The notes under the pieces are model-generated. The model did no database searches. It had not been told where the DNA came from and saw only the letters and a list, made by a program, of their open reading frames with translations. Shown piece by piece: positions 53,801 through 64,000 of a stretch of 64,000 nt of DNA. The DNA is from Porites lutea (taxonomy: Eukaryota > Cnidaria > Anthozoa > Scleractinia > Poritidae). The translations under genes and the position numbers were made by a program. Location of the stretch: NCBI RefSeq assembly GCF_958299795.1, contig NC_133209.1, positions 742,501 to 806,500 of the forward strand, given 5' to 3'. The first letter of the stretch is position 1, and each line of letters begins with the position of its first letter.

Positions 53801-56158
53801 TTCACTTTTATTAATGCTTCAGACTTAAATAATAAAGAGAAAACAACTGGTCCCCTACAACAGATTTGCATAAGACTCTTCAAATGTATATAATTTGTAA
53901 ATAAAAGGTGTTAAGGTTTTTAACAGGTTCAAATACTGGCTTGTGTTGAATGTGTACTACTACAGCAAAATACCATTTGACTAATAATCGGTGTTTTAAC
54001 GTCCCTTCAAAAAGTTCCGAAACTATTCTTTTAGCTTGACGTTCCTGCGATCTAAAGCAGGCTTCAAATTTCTACTTTCGATGCTTCAGCTAATGTATTA
54101 AACTATATATATGTTATATTTTTGTCATCCGTATGCTAGACCTTTCACTTCTTAATTTTCCAAGTCAAAGCTATTTTAAGTGGGTGAAATAAAATCGTCC
54201 GGGTGAGTGTCACTTAAAGTCAACAATATTCCTATTCAGGACTTAAATCACCTGGACGATCATATTCCATCATTTTATGGCAGGACTTGTGGGTTCAAAC
54301 CATTTACTATGTCTAAGCAATCATTTGTAAAGCAGTACACGGCACAGTATTTGAACCTCGCTTTTATGCTGTTTTAGGAAACGCGTGCTCAGATTAGTTA
54401 ATAGGGAGCTATAGCAACGACGACGGCGATGGCAAAAGAGCAATAGGTTTAATTAGTGAAACAACAACTCGTCACGTGCAGCACACTTTTGCTGTTGCTG
54501 AACGACCACCAGGTAACTTTGTCTTTCTTCTTTTAAACCTGGGTTTGGTCCGTAACAAATCATCTCCAGCGAAATCCACCTTCATCATCAGCGACGTTGT
54601 AAGCGAGTTGGAATATTTTCGACAAAGTTTGGAAAAACGCGATGTCTTTTAAAAGCGACGTTTTGCAGCCGTCGCCGTTGCTAAAACTCCCTAAAAATGG
54701 CCTTGTTAAAAGTATTTTATCTGCTGCTTAGAAACAAGAGAAGAGATACTTCAAATCTTAGAGTTGTTGCTTGCCTTAATTACTATATTTTAGTTTACTT
54801 TATGGGTAATATACTAGCTTACAAAATAAATAATTCTTTGAGTGAATGAACTGTTTCCTTCTTTTAAATAATGATTTAACTTTCAAATGGTTTCATTGTC
54901 TGCCTATAACAAAAACTTTAAAAGTTAAAAATACCGAAATGTCCGACTAAATATAAATACTAAAAGTAATGAAATAACATTGAAAATTGACCCCCTTTGC
55001 AAGGCCCTAAACTTCAAAAACGAAACAACGACACCCTTTTTAAAGAAAACCGAAAAAGGAAAATGGTTTGTGGATACGTCGTTTTTATTTCTCCTTTCTA
55101 CTTGGACGGACATTCTTGACTGAAAAATAGAACTGTGGAGAAAAGTTAGTTACAGTCAAGCCAGGTCATGCGTACCCCCCGAGACGCAATTAAGAACTTA
55201 TTACTCGAAAGTTGATCCCGTTAGTAGTTGTAGATTTCAGATTCATCTCTGCATCCCTGCATACCTTACTTGTATTAAAATTCGCGTCGTACTTATTATT
55301 TCCGCTCAGCTTTAAATTCGCGCGATTTACTTTCGCCACCTTGTTAAGACTTATTCGCGCAAGTAATTTTCCGTGTTCGTTCTTTTTGGTTTGTTTAATA
55401 GAGCTATTAACAATTAACGTATTTATAATGAGTGTTTTTATCAACAAATACTACAATATTTGTCAAAACTTAATCAAAAGCGATCAGGTGGCCCTCAAAA
55501 AATGCCTTCAAAATTATGTAAAATTATGTAATATTTAATGCAAGCAAAATTCAACTTAAAACATAAGTCAAATGTGTATATGCGTTAATAAATCAACTGA
55601 TTTGCATTACTAACAATGAGTGTCATTACACCACAAAGCTTTTCGGGCGGATTATAATTCGCCCAGTACTAAAATTAACGCACCCAGCGCTCACCCATCA
55701 ATCACACTCGCCCATTCTATTCTCTTTTTAACTATTAAGACATTACTTTTAAAAAACTTTATAGAAGGACGTCTGTGGGCAGGGAATACGTCAGCACAGT
55801 ATGTAATTATCAGCGAATTTCTGTAATCGCCCATCGTTCTGCTAGTGATAAACTAGCCGTTGATTCACTCGTCTTGTTTGTTTGTCGACTGAGTTTTATT
55901 CCCCCAAAGAGAGAGAAAGAGTGTCTGGCAGATTGTTTCCAATCAAAGATTTGTGAATGATTAGCTCACGTCTGGCAAACTATCCAAGTGTTTACACATG
56001 TATATATACTGTTATACGCACCTTATGTCTTCATCTGCGCTTAACGAATGTCTTTTGGTCCATAACTTTCAAAACAGTTGCTCCACAGAATGTCTCTGAA
56101 GGTAGATTGTTATTGCCGTATCTAAACATGAACGAACCAATGGAGCTCAATGGCTTGA
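50864..56158. other. Gene-poor stretch right of H
   Basis: No exon with a recognisable domain was found on either strand. It contains AT-rich sequence, AAT microsatellites (53368-53390 and 53668-53712), a foldback at 54402-54693 and scattered short ORFs. The ORF at 51949-52191 on the minus strand ends at a plausible donor but shows no family. Confidence 0.4.
54402..54693. mobile_element. MITE with TAGGGAG ends
   Basis: The ends TAGGGAGCTATAGCAACGAC and GTCGCCGTTGCTAAAACTCC form inverted repeats. The terminal motif resembles the element in the E intron at 30686-31492, so the two may be one family. Confidence 0.65.
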
Positions 56159-56633
56159 TTATTTATAACATCTAAAGGTGAAATCAATAGTTCTTTGAAG
56201 AGGACCAGTATGTTTTAATTTCGAAAAAGTAATGATCCTTACAATTTTCTTTTGTAGCCTTCTTATTGGTTCTAGTCTTGTTGTGTACATATTTCCCCAT
56301 GCAATGTTGCGATAACTTAGGTATGGGTAGATAAGTGCATCATATAGACTCCGGATAACAACGCGAGGTAAATAAATGTTTTCCTCCACAAAGTATACCA
56401 GAAAGTTTTGCAATTTTGCTGCAAACATGACTTATATGATTTTTCCAGTTTATATTTTCGTCTATATGAACTGCTAACAATCTAGCTGATTCTACCTGTT
56501 TGATACCTGAACTGTCTACACCAATGTTAACTTGTTGCTTGTTGCTTTTTTTGCTTTGAATATCAATAATTGAGTCTTTTTTTGCATTCAGAGACAATTT
56601 GTCCATTGAACTAAACAGAGCTGTTAAAAACAT
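56159..56633 (-). mobile_element. LINE reverse-transcriptase C-terminal fragment
   Basis: Two overlapping minus-strand frames encode the end of a jockey/CR1-like reverse transcriptase (LLAVHIDENINWKNHISHVC, then LIYPYLSYRNIAWGN and RRLQKKIVRIITFSKLKHTG). The frame changes between them near 56410, so it is a frameshifted, 5'-truncated relic. Confidence 0.75.
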
Positions 56634-56897
56634 CAGGAAAAATGCTTTACATAAAATGCGAGAGAACGTCCAATTTTCTTTAGCTGAGGCTGGACATAGA
56701 ATGAATATGCTGACCGTCTTGCATGCATCCCATTCCGAGCTGAACTTGACAAGGAACTTAATTAAGAAAGTCCCTAATTCGCCACTCAGCAGGTCAAATA
56801 AAAAAAATCGCCCGGCTCCTAGATTTAAAGTTTTCCCGTCATGAGTTTGGGGAAGTTCCCAGCTTAAAAATGAGAAGTGTACCAGTCTATCAAAAGA

Positions 56898-57812
56898 TTA
56901 TTTATAGATAAGGATAAGCGATTCCATCTTTTTTCCAAAATGTCTTTCATCTTTAACGGTTGAGAGATCCTTAATCAGCGCCAATGTTTCTTTCACCACA
57001 TGTTCATCTGCAGTGTCACGAAAATTCTTGACGTGTGTCAGGAAGTCAAGAAGCAGATTTCCTTCACTTGATTCTGCATCAAAGACGTCAGTAACATCTA
57101 TCTCATATTCTTGGTTGAAGACTTCATATCTCCATCCAGCTTCCCCAACAATCTTAAATAATTTCTCCACAGTTTTGAAGCTTTCGGGAACCGAATCGCC
57201 CGGTTTTCCATACCAGTCAGGAAAACGTTGCTTGTCTAGAACCCAGCAGATGAGGTCCGGCCCACAGACCATGACAAATAAACTGCCGTTAGCATTGAGC
57301 TCGTTCTCGATGCAATGACTTAAAGATTCCTCGATGTCCAAGTGGTAGATACTGTGCATGAAGTGGATGACGTCAAATTTCGTGCGTTCTTCTAGTTTCT
57401 CAGGTCCTCGTCCTTTATACTCTTGAAAGGTTTGACAGCGAACATCGAAATCTATCTGTGGGTCGTTGACCCTTTCGACTGCAGATTTGTAAAGGTCGCA
57501 AGCGTATTCATTTGGCTCGATCGCTCTGTTATAGATCTTTATCTGGTCGCGACCCTGCGTTCGTTGTAGCTCCTCCTTCATCATCTTCAAGATTTCTATG
57601 TCCATCTCTCCTGTTCCACTTCCAACGCTCAAGATGTTAAAACAGGATTGATTTCGCGGCAACCTTTGAATCACAGACGCCATATGATAGCGCACGATCT
57701 CAATGTTTCTTACAAATTCATCGCTTTTTTCCTTGAAAACATCTAAACTCTTGTAGTAATGCTCTCCCGTTCTAACAAACGACGCCATTGCTTCGCCTTC
57801 GGTTTCACTCAC
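56898..57812 (-). CDS. Histamine-N-methyltransferase-like protein 1
   Basis: An intronless 304-aa gene with a class I SAM-methyltransferase fold of the HNMT type. Motif I is at about 62-71 (SVGSGTGEMD). An acidic motif II follows (AIEPNEYACDLYK), then FDVIHFMHSIYHLD and GSLFVMV. The length is close to human HNMT (292 aa, from memory). By my alignment the histamine-contacting Glu28 is kept, Gln143 is His and Asn283 is Glu, so the substrate may not be histamine. A second Met at residue 9 matches the start of copy 2 and could be the true start. This is the first of three tandem copies on the same strand. Confidence 0.85.
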   Translation of the reverse strand: MSETEGEAMASFVRTGEHYYKSLDVFKEKSDEFVRNIEIVRYHMASVIQRLPRNQSCFNILSVGSGTGEMDIEILKMMKEELQRTQGRDQIKIYNRAIEPNEYACDLYKSAVERVNDPQIDFDVRCQTFQEYKGRGPEKLEERTKFDVIHFMHSIYHLDIEESLSHCIENELNANGSLFVMVCGPDLICWVLDKQRFPDWYGKPGDSVPESFKTVEKLFKIVGEAGWRYEVFNQEYEIDVTDVFDAESSEGNLLLDFLTHVKNFRDTADEHVVKETLALIKDLSTVKDERHFGKKMESLILIYK

Positions 57813-58057
57813 GTGACAAAAATCTTAGCAACCGTTGGTAGCCGCCATAGTGGTGAACCAAAAGTGTAAACAAACGAGGTTGCGTGCTTCAAGTGAAAAA
57901 ATAAATAAATAAAAATAAAATGGCTTTATTTCGCCCGTTAATACATAACAAACGTTACAGTGAGTGAAGTATATAAATCATGAAAATCGCACAGATTATT
58001 TACAATTATCATATAAAACCTGATAAAACATTGGACATCTATATTGTTAATCGGTTA

Positions 58058-58171
58058 GTGTAAAACGCAGACTGCGGACTAATATTTTCACCATGCAAAT
58101 GACAACGTGGCAACAATAGTCACATTGTTTTCTAACCCTAAAAACAATAGTCCGCAGTCTGCATTTTACAC
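58058..58171. repeat. Foldback with GTGTAAAACGCAGACTGCGG arms
   Basis: The right arm CCGCAGTCTGCATTTTACAC is the reverse complement with one mismatch. It is a short non-coding foldback element. Confidence 0.7.
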
Positions 58172-58268
58172 TGCTCCATTGTTAAATTACTAAGTTGTAT
58201 TTAAACCTTATTCTATTGAAGTAACAATTCTTAAAACGTTCTGTATTAATCCGTGGTAATTGAATTAC

Positions 58269-58583
58269 TTATGATCTTGACCTCTTGGATGACTCTTTGA
58301 CTTTCGGCAAAAGGGCATATAATGGATGGTTAACATTGTTCTTAATTCTGGTGAACAACCTGCTCTCACACTTTTCTAAAAGGTCATAGATATTAATTGA
58401 CTCAGAGGTGTAACGTCGCTTATTGCACATTTTTAAAAAACATTGTATGGTGTTTAAATCTAACTGGCTGGCTCTATAGACTGGAAGTGCGTACGTGATC
58501 TTTGGCAGAACAATAGCCTTAAAGAGGTAATCTATCTCTACCTGGGTGCATCCATCTTTTCTTAGTGATCTTAAAATGTACAA
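58269..58583 (-). mobile_element. LINE reverse-transcriptase C-terminal fragment
   Basis: A 104-aa frame matches the C-terminal region of cnidarian-type non-LTR retrotransposons (DYLFKAIVLPKITYALPVY, NTIQCFLKMCNKRRYTSES, YDLLEKCESRLF). It is truncated at the 5' end. Confidence 0.7.
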
Positions 58584-59017
58584 ACACTTGTTTGGTCTTG
58601 TTTGAAGATGTTATTTTGCTCGATAGTCGGTCGTGGAAGCAAACGCACGCGAGATAAAGGTCTTAATTCTTCTCGAATACCATCAGTGGTTACAAGTCAA
58701 AGAGAATAAGCTACCCGGCCACTTCGAAGCTATACCCCTATAACAGTGGCTACGTAATCTCTCCTAGGCAGCCATTCTTTATCTCGTCACGCAACGCTCC
58801 TCCAGACAAAGTAAGGATGCGTGGGAGACTACGTGACTATTCATTTTTACCCAAAGCAGTAGTGGATTTTTCACATTTATTCTTAACGGAAAAATTTACA
58901 CAATGCCTCGACATCACTTTAAATCTGATACTCTAAATCCCCTCGGCGGGATTAAAATTGTTCTCAATTCGTAACAACATTAACTTGGGTGAAATTCGAG
59001 ATAGATTTACATAACCA

Positions 59018-59060
59018 GGGTAAGGGTTACGGTTAAGGTTAGGGTTAGGGTTTAGGGTCA
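59018..59060. repeat. Interstitial telomere-like repeat
   Basis: Degenerate GGTTAG/TTAGGG units run for about 40 bases. Shorter runs in the opposite orientation (TAACCC) lie at 61063-61080 and near 61133, in the paralogous flank. Confidence 0.6.
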
Positions 59061-59291
59061 GGGGCCCGTTTCTCGAAAGACCCGGTAACTTTTCGGGCCC
59101 GAAAACAAATATTCAAAACGAAATATAAAGAATAAGCGCGCCGGTCCTGGCTAGCAGACTACTCCATTCTGTTTCACTAACTGATAGTTTTATCATGCTA
59201 GATGCAAAACTATTGAAACCTCGATCTTTAATGTAAACGGAGACAGCTTACCGGGCCCGTTAATTATCGGGACTTTCGAGAAACGGGCCCC
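59061..59291. mobile_element. MITE with GGGGCCCGTTTCTCGAAAG ends
   Basis: The right end CTTTCGAGAAACGGGCCCC is the exact reverse complement of the left. The element is 231 bp and non-coding, inserted next to the telomere-like tract. Confidence 0.75.
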
Positions 59292-59600
59292 AGGGGACCG
59301 GGTAACCGATCCCTACACCACTACTGGTACGCGTAATGGTGCTAGCTCTTTGAATACATTTAGAAAGTAATGAATCTGGTGTACACCCAGTCATACATTT
59401 AAAAGCCATTATTGCATGACGCTGGAAGAGTTGTCTCTTACTGGTAGCCACTGTAAATCTTTAAGTATAGGGGAGATATCATCAAATTTCCTTGTGTTGC
59501 TAACGATACGGGCTGCAAAATTTTGCACAGCTTGGATCTTATTCAGGTTGTGTTCAGAGGTGTTGCTCCAAACATTACATTATTGTGTATTAGCTTTTCC
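59292..59600 (-). mobile_element. LINE reverse-transcriptase C-terminal fragment
   Basis: The minus strand encodes the pieces LNKIQAVQNFAARIVSNTRK and LQWLPVRDNSSSVMQ, interrupted by stops, then a fragment ending near 59300. These are typical of the tail of a non-LTR retrotransposon ORF2. Confidence 0.65.
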
Positions 59601-59602
59601 TG

Positions 59603-59710
59603 TCATCATTTGGGGAAGTTCCCAGCTTAAAAATGAGAAGACTGCCAGTCTATCAAAACGTTATTTATCCCTGAGATAAGGATAAGAGATTCCATCTTTT
59701 TCCAAATTGT
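59603..59710 (-). pseudogene. Relic 3' end of a methyltransferase copy
   Basis: This stretch closely repeats the 3' UTR and last codons of methyltransferase 1 (56839-56945), including GGGGAAGTTCCCAGCTTAAA and the KKMESLILI codons. It lies about 120 bp downstream of the intact end of copy 2, so a third partial copy, or an unequal crossover scar, is present. Confidence 0.65.
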
Positions 59711-59827
59711 CTTCAAGGCCAAGTGGTCCTTCAAGGCGGGTACACCTACAATGCGGGTATCTTCACTACAGCTTCACAGGTCCGCAAAAGGGTCAAAGTA
59801 GGTGTACTACTAAATCAGTCAGAACGT

Positions 59828-60718
59828 TTACTTATAGATAAAAATAAGATATTCAGTCAGTTTTCCAAAATGCCTTTCATCTTTAATGGTTGAGAGCTCC
59901 TTAATCAGCGTCAGTGTTTCTTTCACCAACTGTTCATCTGCGGTGTGACGAAAATTCTCACTGTGTGTCAGGAAGTCAAGAAGCAGATTTCCTTCAGTCG
60001 ATTCTGGATCAAAGACATCAGTAACATCAATCGGAGATTCTTGGTTGAAGACTTCATATCTCCATCCAGCTTCCCCAAGAAACTTAAATAATTTCTTCAC
60101 AGTTTTGAAGCTGTCGGGAACCGAATCACCCGGTTTTGCATACCAGTCAGGAAAGCGTTGCTTATCTAGAACCCAGGAGATGAGGTCCGGCCCCTCCACC
60201 ATGCAAAGTAAACTGCCGTTTGTATGGAGCTCGTTCTCAATGCAATGACTTAAAGCCTCTTCGATGTCCACGTAGTAGAGACTGTGCATGAAGTGGATGA
60301 CGTCAAACTTGTTGCATTCTTCTGGTTTCTCAGGTCCTCGCTCTTTATACTCTTGAAAGGTTTGACAGCGAACATCGAAATCCATCTGTTGGTCGTTGAC
60401 CCTTTTAACAGCAGATTTGTAAAGGTCGCAAGCGTATTCACTTGGCTCGATCGCTCTGTTATAGATCTTTATCTGGTCGCGACCCTGTATTCGTAGTAGC
60501 TCCTCTTTCATAACCTTCACGATTTCCATGTCCACCTCTCCTGTTCCACTTCCAACGCTCAAGATGTTAAAACAGGATTGATTTTGTGTCAACCTTTGAA
60601 TCACAGACGCCATGTGATTACGCACGATCTCAATGGTTCTCACAAAATTATCGCTTTTTTCCTTTAAAACATTTAAACTCTTGAAGTAATGCTCCCCTGT
60701 TTTCACAAACGACGCCAT
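59828..60718 (-). CDS. Histamine-N-methyltransferase-like protein 2
   Basis: An intronless 296-aa paralogue, highly similar to copy 1 over its length. The SAM motif SVGSGTGEVD and the acidic motif AIEPSEYACDLYK are intact. The start MASFVKTGEHYFKSL aligns with Met9 of copy 1, supporting that shorter start there. By my alignment to human HNMT, Glu28 is kept while Gln143 and Asn283 are His and Glu, as in copy 1. The gene body and upstream flank belong to a segmental duplication shared with copy 1. Confidence 0.87.
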   Translation of the reverse strand: MASFVKTGEHYFKSLNVLKEKSDNFVRTIEIVRNHMASVIQRLTQNQSCFNILSVGSGTGEVDMEIVKVMKEELLRIQGRDQIKIYNRAIEPSEYACDLYKSAVKRVNDQQMDFDVRCQTFQEYKERGPEKPEECNKFDVIHFMHSLYYVDIEEALSHCIENELHTNGSLLCMVEGPDLISWVLDKQRFPDWYAKPGDSVPDSFKTVKKLFKFLGEAGWRYEVFNQESPIDVTDVFDPESTEGNLLLDFLTHSENFRHTADEQLVKETLTLIKELSTIKDERHFGKLTEYLIFIYK

Positions 60719-63442
60719 TGCTTCGCCTTTGCGTGTAACAAATCACGCAGCGAAGAGTGGGACACGATCATCGTTTTTACTCACGTGATGAAAATCTTAG
60801 CAGTAATATTGGTGGACCAAAACTGCGTGCCGGGTTGCGCGCTTTGCTTGATAGTCGGTTGTAGAAGCAAAAGCACGTACGATAAAGGTATCGATTACCA
60901 TCAATGGTTACAAATCAAGGTGAATAAGCTGAAAATTGCCTAACTGCAGAATACCCGGCCACTTCGAAGCTATACCCCCGGTACCCAGCTATTCTTTATC
61001 TCATCACGCAACGCTTGTCCAAACAAAGTACGGATGCGTGGGAGACTGTGTGACTACTAACCGTTAACCCTAACCCTAAAATACGCGAGTACGTGGTTAC
61101 GCAGCTACGTGGCCACGTGGCTACATAGCTACTCTAACCCTAAGTCTCATCTTTACCCAAAGTAGTACTTATACTGGATTTGTCAAATACATTTCACATT
61201 TATTCTTAACTGAAAAATTTATACAACGCTTTCACATCATTTTAAATCTGATAGTCTAAATCCCGTCGGCGGGATTAAAATTGTTCACAACTCGTAACAA
61301 CAATAACTTGAGTGAATTCGAAATAAATCATTTGTCAATAGTTACATATCCAAGGTTATATGGTGAATAAAGCAACAAAAGTTGCTATACCTGTAAAAAT
61401 CACCAAAAAAATTATTATGGGTAGTGCACCCTCATGAAAGTTGGTTGATACCTTCCTAAACCATACAACCAACACGCAGAATTGGGACTGAGGCAACCTT
61501 TATTAATAACTGTTAAAAACCTTTTCCAAATACATAAAATTACAAAAACTAACACTCCAAATTTTAAACTCGACAATACACTACAGTGGACCATTAAACA
61601 AAAATATAGGGGCTGTCAAAAACATAACAAAAATTGTAACGGCACCCGTGTGCCTTAGTTTTTGTTTCGTTGTATTTTTAGCTATTTTCATATTTTCTTT
61701 ATTGTAAACGCTTTTTACGTCACAATGATTTTCCGCTAGCCGTCACGTGACCTTAGTTTAAATACCGCCACACGTGTGTGGTGTTTTCTAAAGGTTGATT
61801 TCCACTAACGCGGTTTTGGCTACGCACGTTAACGCACGTAAATTTTTAATCACGTAAATAAAATAATGGCAAGATAACAAGTGCTGAGCTTAAACGAGAA
61901 GTTGAGCGAGGTTCAACTTTCACGTTTACGAGGGACCTTTCATGCATTGCCTCTATTTTATGCATCAGTCAATTCCAGCTGCGCCCAGCCCCCCCCCCCA
62001 CCCCCTCCTCCGGACTACTGCGGGGTATTTGCCCGTCTTGCTAGTCCCGGGGGTGGGGCATTTGCAAATTTTGCACTGCCCGGGGGCCTGGCATTTGCCA
62101 ACCCCGGAGCCATTCTCGAGCTTTTGACACGCACGCGATTTCCTGTCAGAATATAACTACACAGAAGGTTTTACTGGAAAAAAAAAAAGCAGATTGGCTC
62201 ATCTGTCAAGGACAGGAATAAATTGAAGAGGGTTGAAAATGCAAGTTCTCGATTCTATGTTTGCATTTCTTCATTGCTTTTCAAGCCGGAATTACATAGC
62301 GAAATCCAGAGCTATCGACGTGAATCAACGTTTTTTGGTTATCGAATCAAATTTCTGTTGAACATCCTTTCATCTTTATAAAACTATTCAAAACATATAA
62401 CTTTACAGCGCTCCATAAATTTTAATGTTAATAATTTTATAACAATACTAAAACCATAAACTGGTGCATGTCGTCGTGGCATGAAGTCTTAATTAGAATC
62501 CTAGCGCTATTATAAAGGAAGACGTCAATTGAAACAAAAAAACGCACATTAAAATGATTAAAACGGGATTATTCGACTTAGCGTCAATGAAAAATGTTTC
62601 CGTCCAGTGGAGGACGGGGCATTTGCCCTCTTTTTTCGTCCCCACCCCTGGGGATTTGACAGCTCAAGAGTCCCCACCCCCGGGAATTTACCATCCAAGG
62701 CAAAAAATGCTAATGCCCAGGGGTCAGTCCGGGGGGGGACTGGGCGCAGCTGGAATTGACTGATGCATTATTTGCGGTCGACTCGTTGTCGCTTTTACTA
62801 TCTTCAGCTAGACTCACTTTTGCCGCTTTTCTCCTTAGAAGATAGATAAGATAAGTCAGATAAGTCTGCATCAACATTCACGTCACTAAAACTTAAATTA
62901 CTATTACTATCATCGTCAGAACCAGAAATCGCATCGTATTAGGCGGCAGCCATATTGATTTACAAAGGTAAAATACAAGTCTAAAGCACGTTTAAATCTA
63001 CTGAATATTTCTAATTATATGATGACTAGCTAAATAAATTCTTTTATAGGCAAAAAGAAAAGAGAAGGAAATGCTCAACCATCTGGATTTTGGTGTGTTT
63101 TATGGCGTTTTAGAAATGCAGTATACAAGTCCCGTGCGTAGGTTCGCGCACGTACGTCTTCATAGCGAAGCCAAAATTCGGCCCTTCACCACTAGCCTCA
63201 GGCAATAGTTTTGTATGCGCAGTTTGTGTGATTTAATTGGTTTGTGCCTGCCCTTAACAATGGAACAATAAGTATAGACAAAGACTGCCTTACCTAGGGC
63301 ATATAGCGCATTTTTTTGCACCCTTTTCTCGTGGCCGCTTTTGGCCGCTTTAGTAGTGTGAAAGGGTTAAAATACGTGGGTATGTTATTAGCTTTAAACA
63401 CCTTTAACAGGAAAAGTCCATTACTGTATCACAAATAAAAGA
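60719..63442. other. Stretch between methyltransferase copies 2 and 3
   Basis: The left part is the duplicated 5' flank. It also has telomere-like TAACCC runs, a short CGTGGCTAC-type repeat at 61087-61132, a 797-bp TIR element and AT-rich sequence. No exon is recognised. Confidence 0.45.
61966..62762. mobile_element. TIR element, 797 bp, with ATGCAT target duplication
   Basis: The ends CAGTCAATTCCAGCTGCGCC and GGCGCAGCTGGAATTGACTG are perfect inverted repeats. ATGCAT flanks both ends (61960-61965 and 62763-62768). C- and G-runs lie just inside and GGGGCATTTGC motifs recur. No transposase is present. Confidence 0.8.
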
Positions 63443-64000
63443 TTACTTCTTGATAAAAATAAGAAATTCCGCCGGTTTTCCAGAATTCCTTTTATCTCTA
63501 ACGGTTGAGAGATCCTTTATCAGCGCCAGGGTTTCTTTCACCACTTGTTTATCTGCGTTGTCGCGAAAATTCTTTTTGTGTGTCAGGAAGTCGAGAAGCA
63601 GGTTTCCTTCATCAAATACGTCAGTCACATCAATTGAATGTTCTTCGTTGAAGACTTCAGGTCTCCAACCACCTTCCTCAACAAAGTTTAAAACTTTCTC
63701 TACGGTTTCGTAGCTTTCGCCAACCAAATAATCTGGTTTTCCATGCCAGTCAGGAAAGTGTTGCTTGTCCAGAACCCAATAGATGAGGTCCACTCCATTC
63801 ACCATAATAAATAAGCTGCCGTTAGCATTGAGCTCGTTCTCAAGACAATGACTTAAAGGTTCGTTGATGTCCAAGTAGTAGATACTGTGTGTGAAGTAGA
63901 TGACATCAAACTTCGTGCGTTCTACTGTTTCCTCATTTCCTCTCTCTTTATACTCTTCAAAGGTCTGACAGCGAACATCGAACTCTATCTGTTGATCGTT
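63443..64000 (-). CDS. Histamine-N-methyltransferase-like protein 3 (partial)
   Basis: The C-terminal 185 residues of a third paralogue; the 5' part, including the SAM motif, lies beyond position 64000. The frame is open to the edge and begins within the segment matching NDQQIEFDVRCQTFEEYKER. Compared with copies 1 and 2 it has FDVIYFTHSIYYLD and a small deletion before GNLLLDFLTH. It is more diverged than copies 1 and 2 are from each other. Confidence 0.85.
   Translation of the reverse strand, partial: NDQQIEFDVRCQTFEEYKERGNEETVERTKFDVIYFTHSIYYLDINEPLSHCLENELNANGSLFIMVNGVDLIYWVLDKQHFPDWHGKPDYLVGESYETVEKVLNFVEEGGWRPEVFNEEHSIDVTDVFDEGNLLLDFLTHKKNFRDNADKQVVKETLALIKDLSTVRDKRNSGKPAEFLIFIKK

Larger units (their letters stand above)
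57813..59602. other. 5' flank of methyltransferase 1 with inserted repeats
   Basis: The part from about 58616 to 59000 is homologous to the 5' flank of copy 2 (about 60840-61330). Between it and the gene lie a foldback and a LINE fragment absent from copy 2's flank. To the right are telomere-like repeats, a MITE and another LINE fragment. Confidence 0.5.

Overview
This is a eukaryotic, intron-rich, AT-rich window, most likely from an anthozoan cnidarian (probably a stony coral). The pointers are GT-AG introns with consistent phases, TNF-receptor and death-fold genes of cnidarian style, many short foldback elements, and reverse-transcriptase fragments. The species call is an inference; no sequence search could be run. 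Exon models were built by hand from splice signals and reading phase. Every complete model sums to a multiple of three.

Layout. Positions 1.9-12.4 kb hold two minus-strand TNF-receptor genes with cytoplasmic death domains (TNFR-A, TNFR-B). Positions 15-51 kb hold three divergent, head-to-head gene pairs. In each pair the minus-strand gene is a membrane protein with ZU5 and UPA-like domains, and the plus-strand gene is a soluble protein with a disordered N terminus and a UPA-like module. Pair 1 (15.2-24.8 kb) is receptor C (TNFR-TM-ZU5-UPA-death domain) with F (UPA-CARD). Pair 2 (28.4-39.4 kb) is E (signal-TM-ZU5-UPA, no TNFR repeats) with G (UPA only). Pair 3 (42.5-50.9 kb) is D (TNFR-TM-ZU5-UPA, no death domain, one in-frame stop) with H (UPA only). 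Positions 51-56 kb look gene-poor. Positions 56.9-64 kb hold three intronless, tandem, minus-strand histamine-N-methyltransferase-like genes in a segmental duplication, the last cut by the window edge.

How it may work together. ZU5-UPA-DD is the cytoplasmic supramodule of UNC5 and PIDD. ZU5-UPA-CARD is the tail of NLRP1 and CARD8. Here the two halves sit in adjacent divergent genes: a TNF-receptor carrying ZU5-UPA-DD and a soluble UPA-CARD partner. A shared promoter with a near-perfect NF-kB palindrome lies between them. The same 11-base palindrome recurs upstream of gene G and of TNFR-A and near the left edge, with a variant upstream of TNFR-B. I propose an NF-kB-inducible receptor/adaptor cassette in which UPA-UPA contact could couple TNF-family ligand sensing to CARD signalling. 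Pairs 2 and 3 lack both death-fold domains and may be regulatory or decoy copies.

Mobile DNA is dense: a hAT relic inserted in the E/G promoter, LINE fragments, and at least ten foldback elements, several inside introns.
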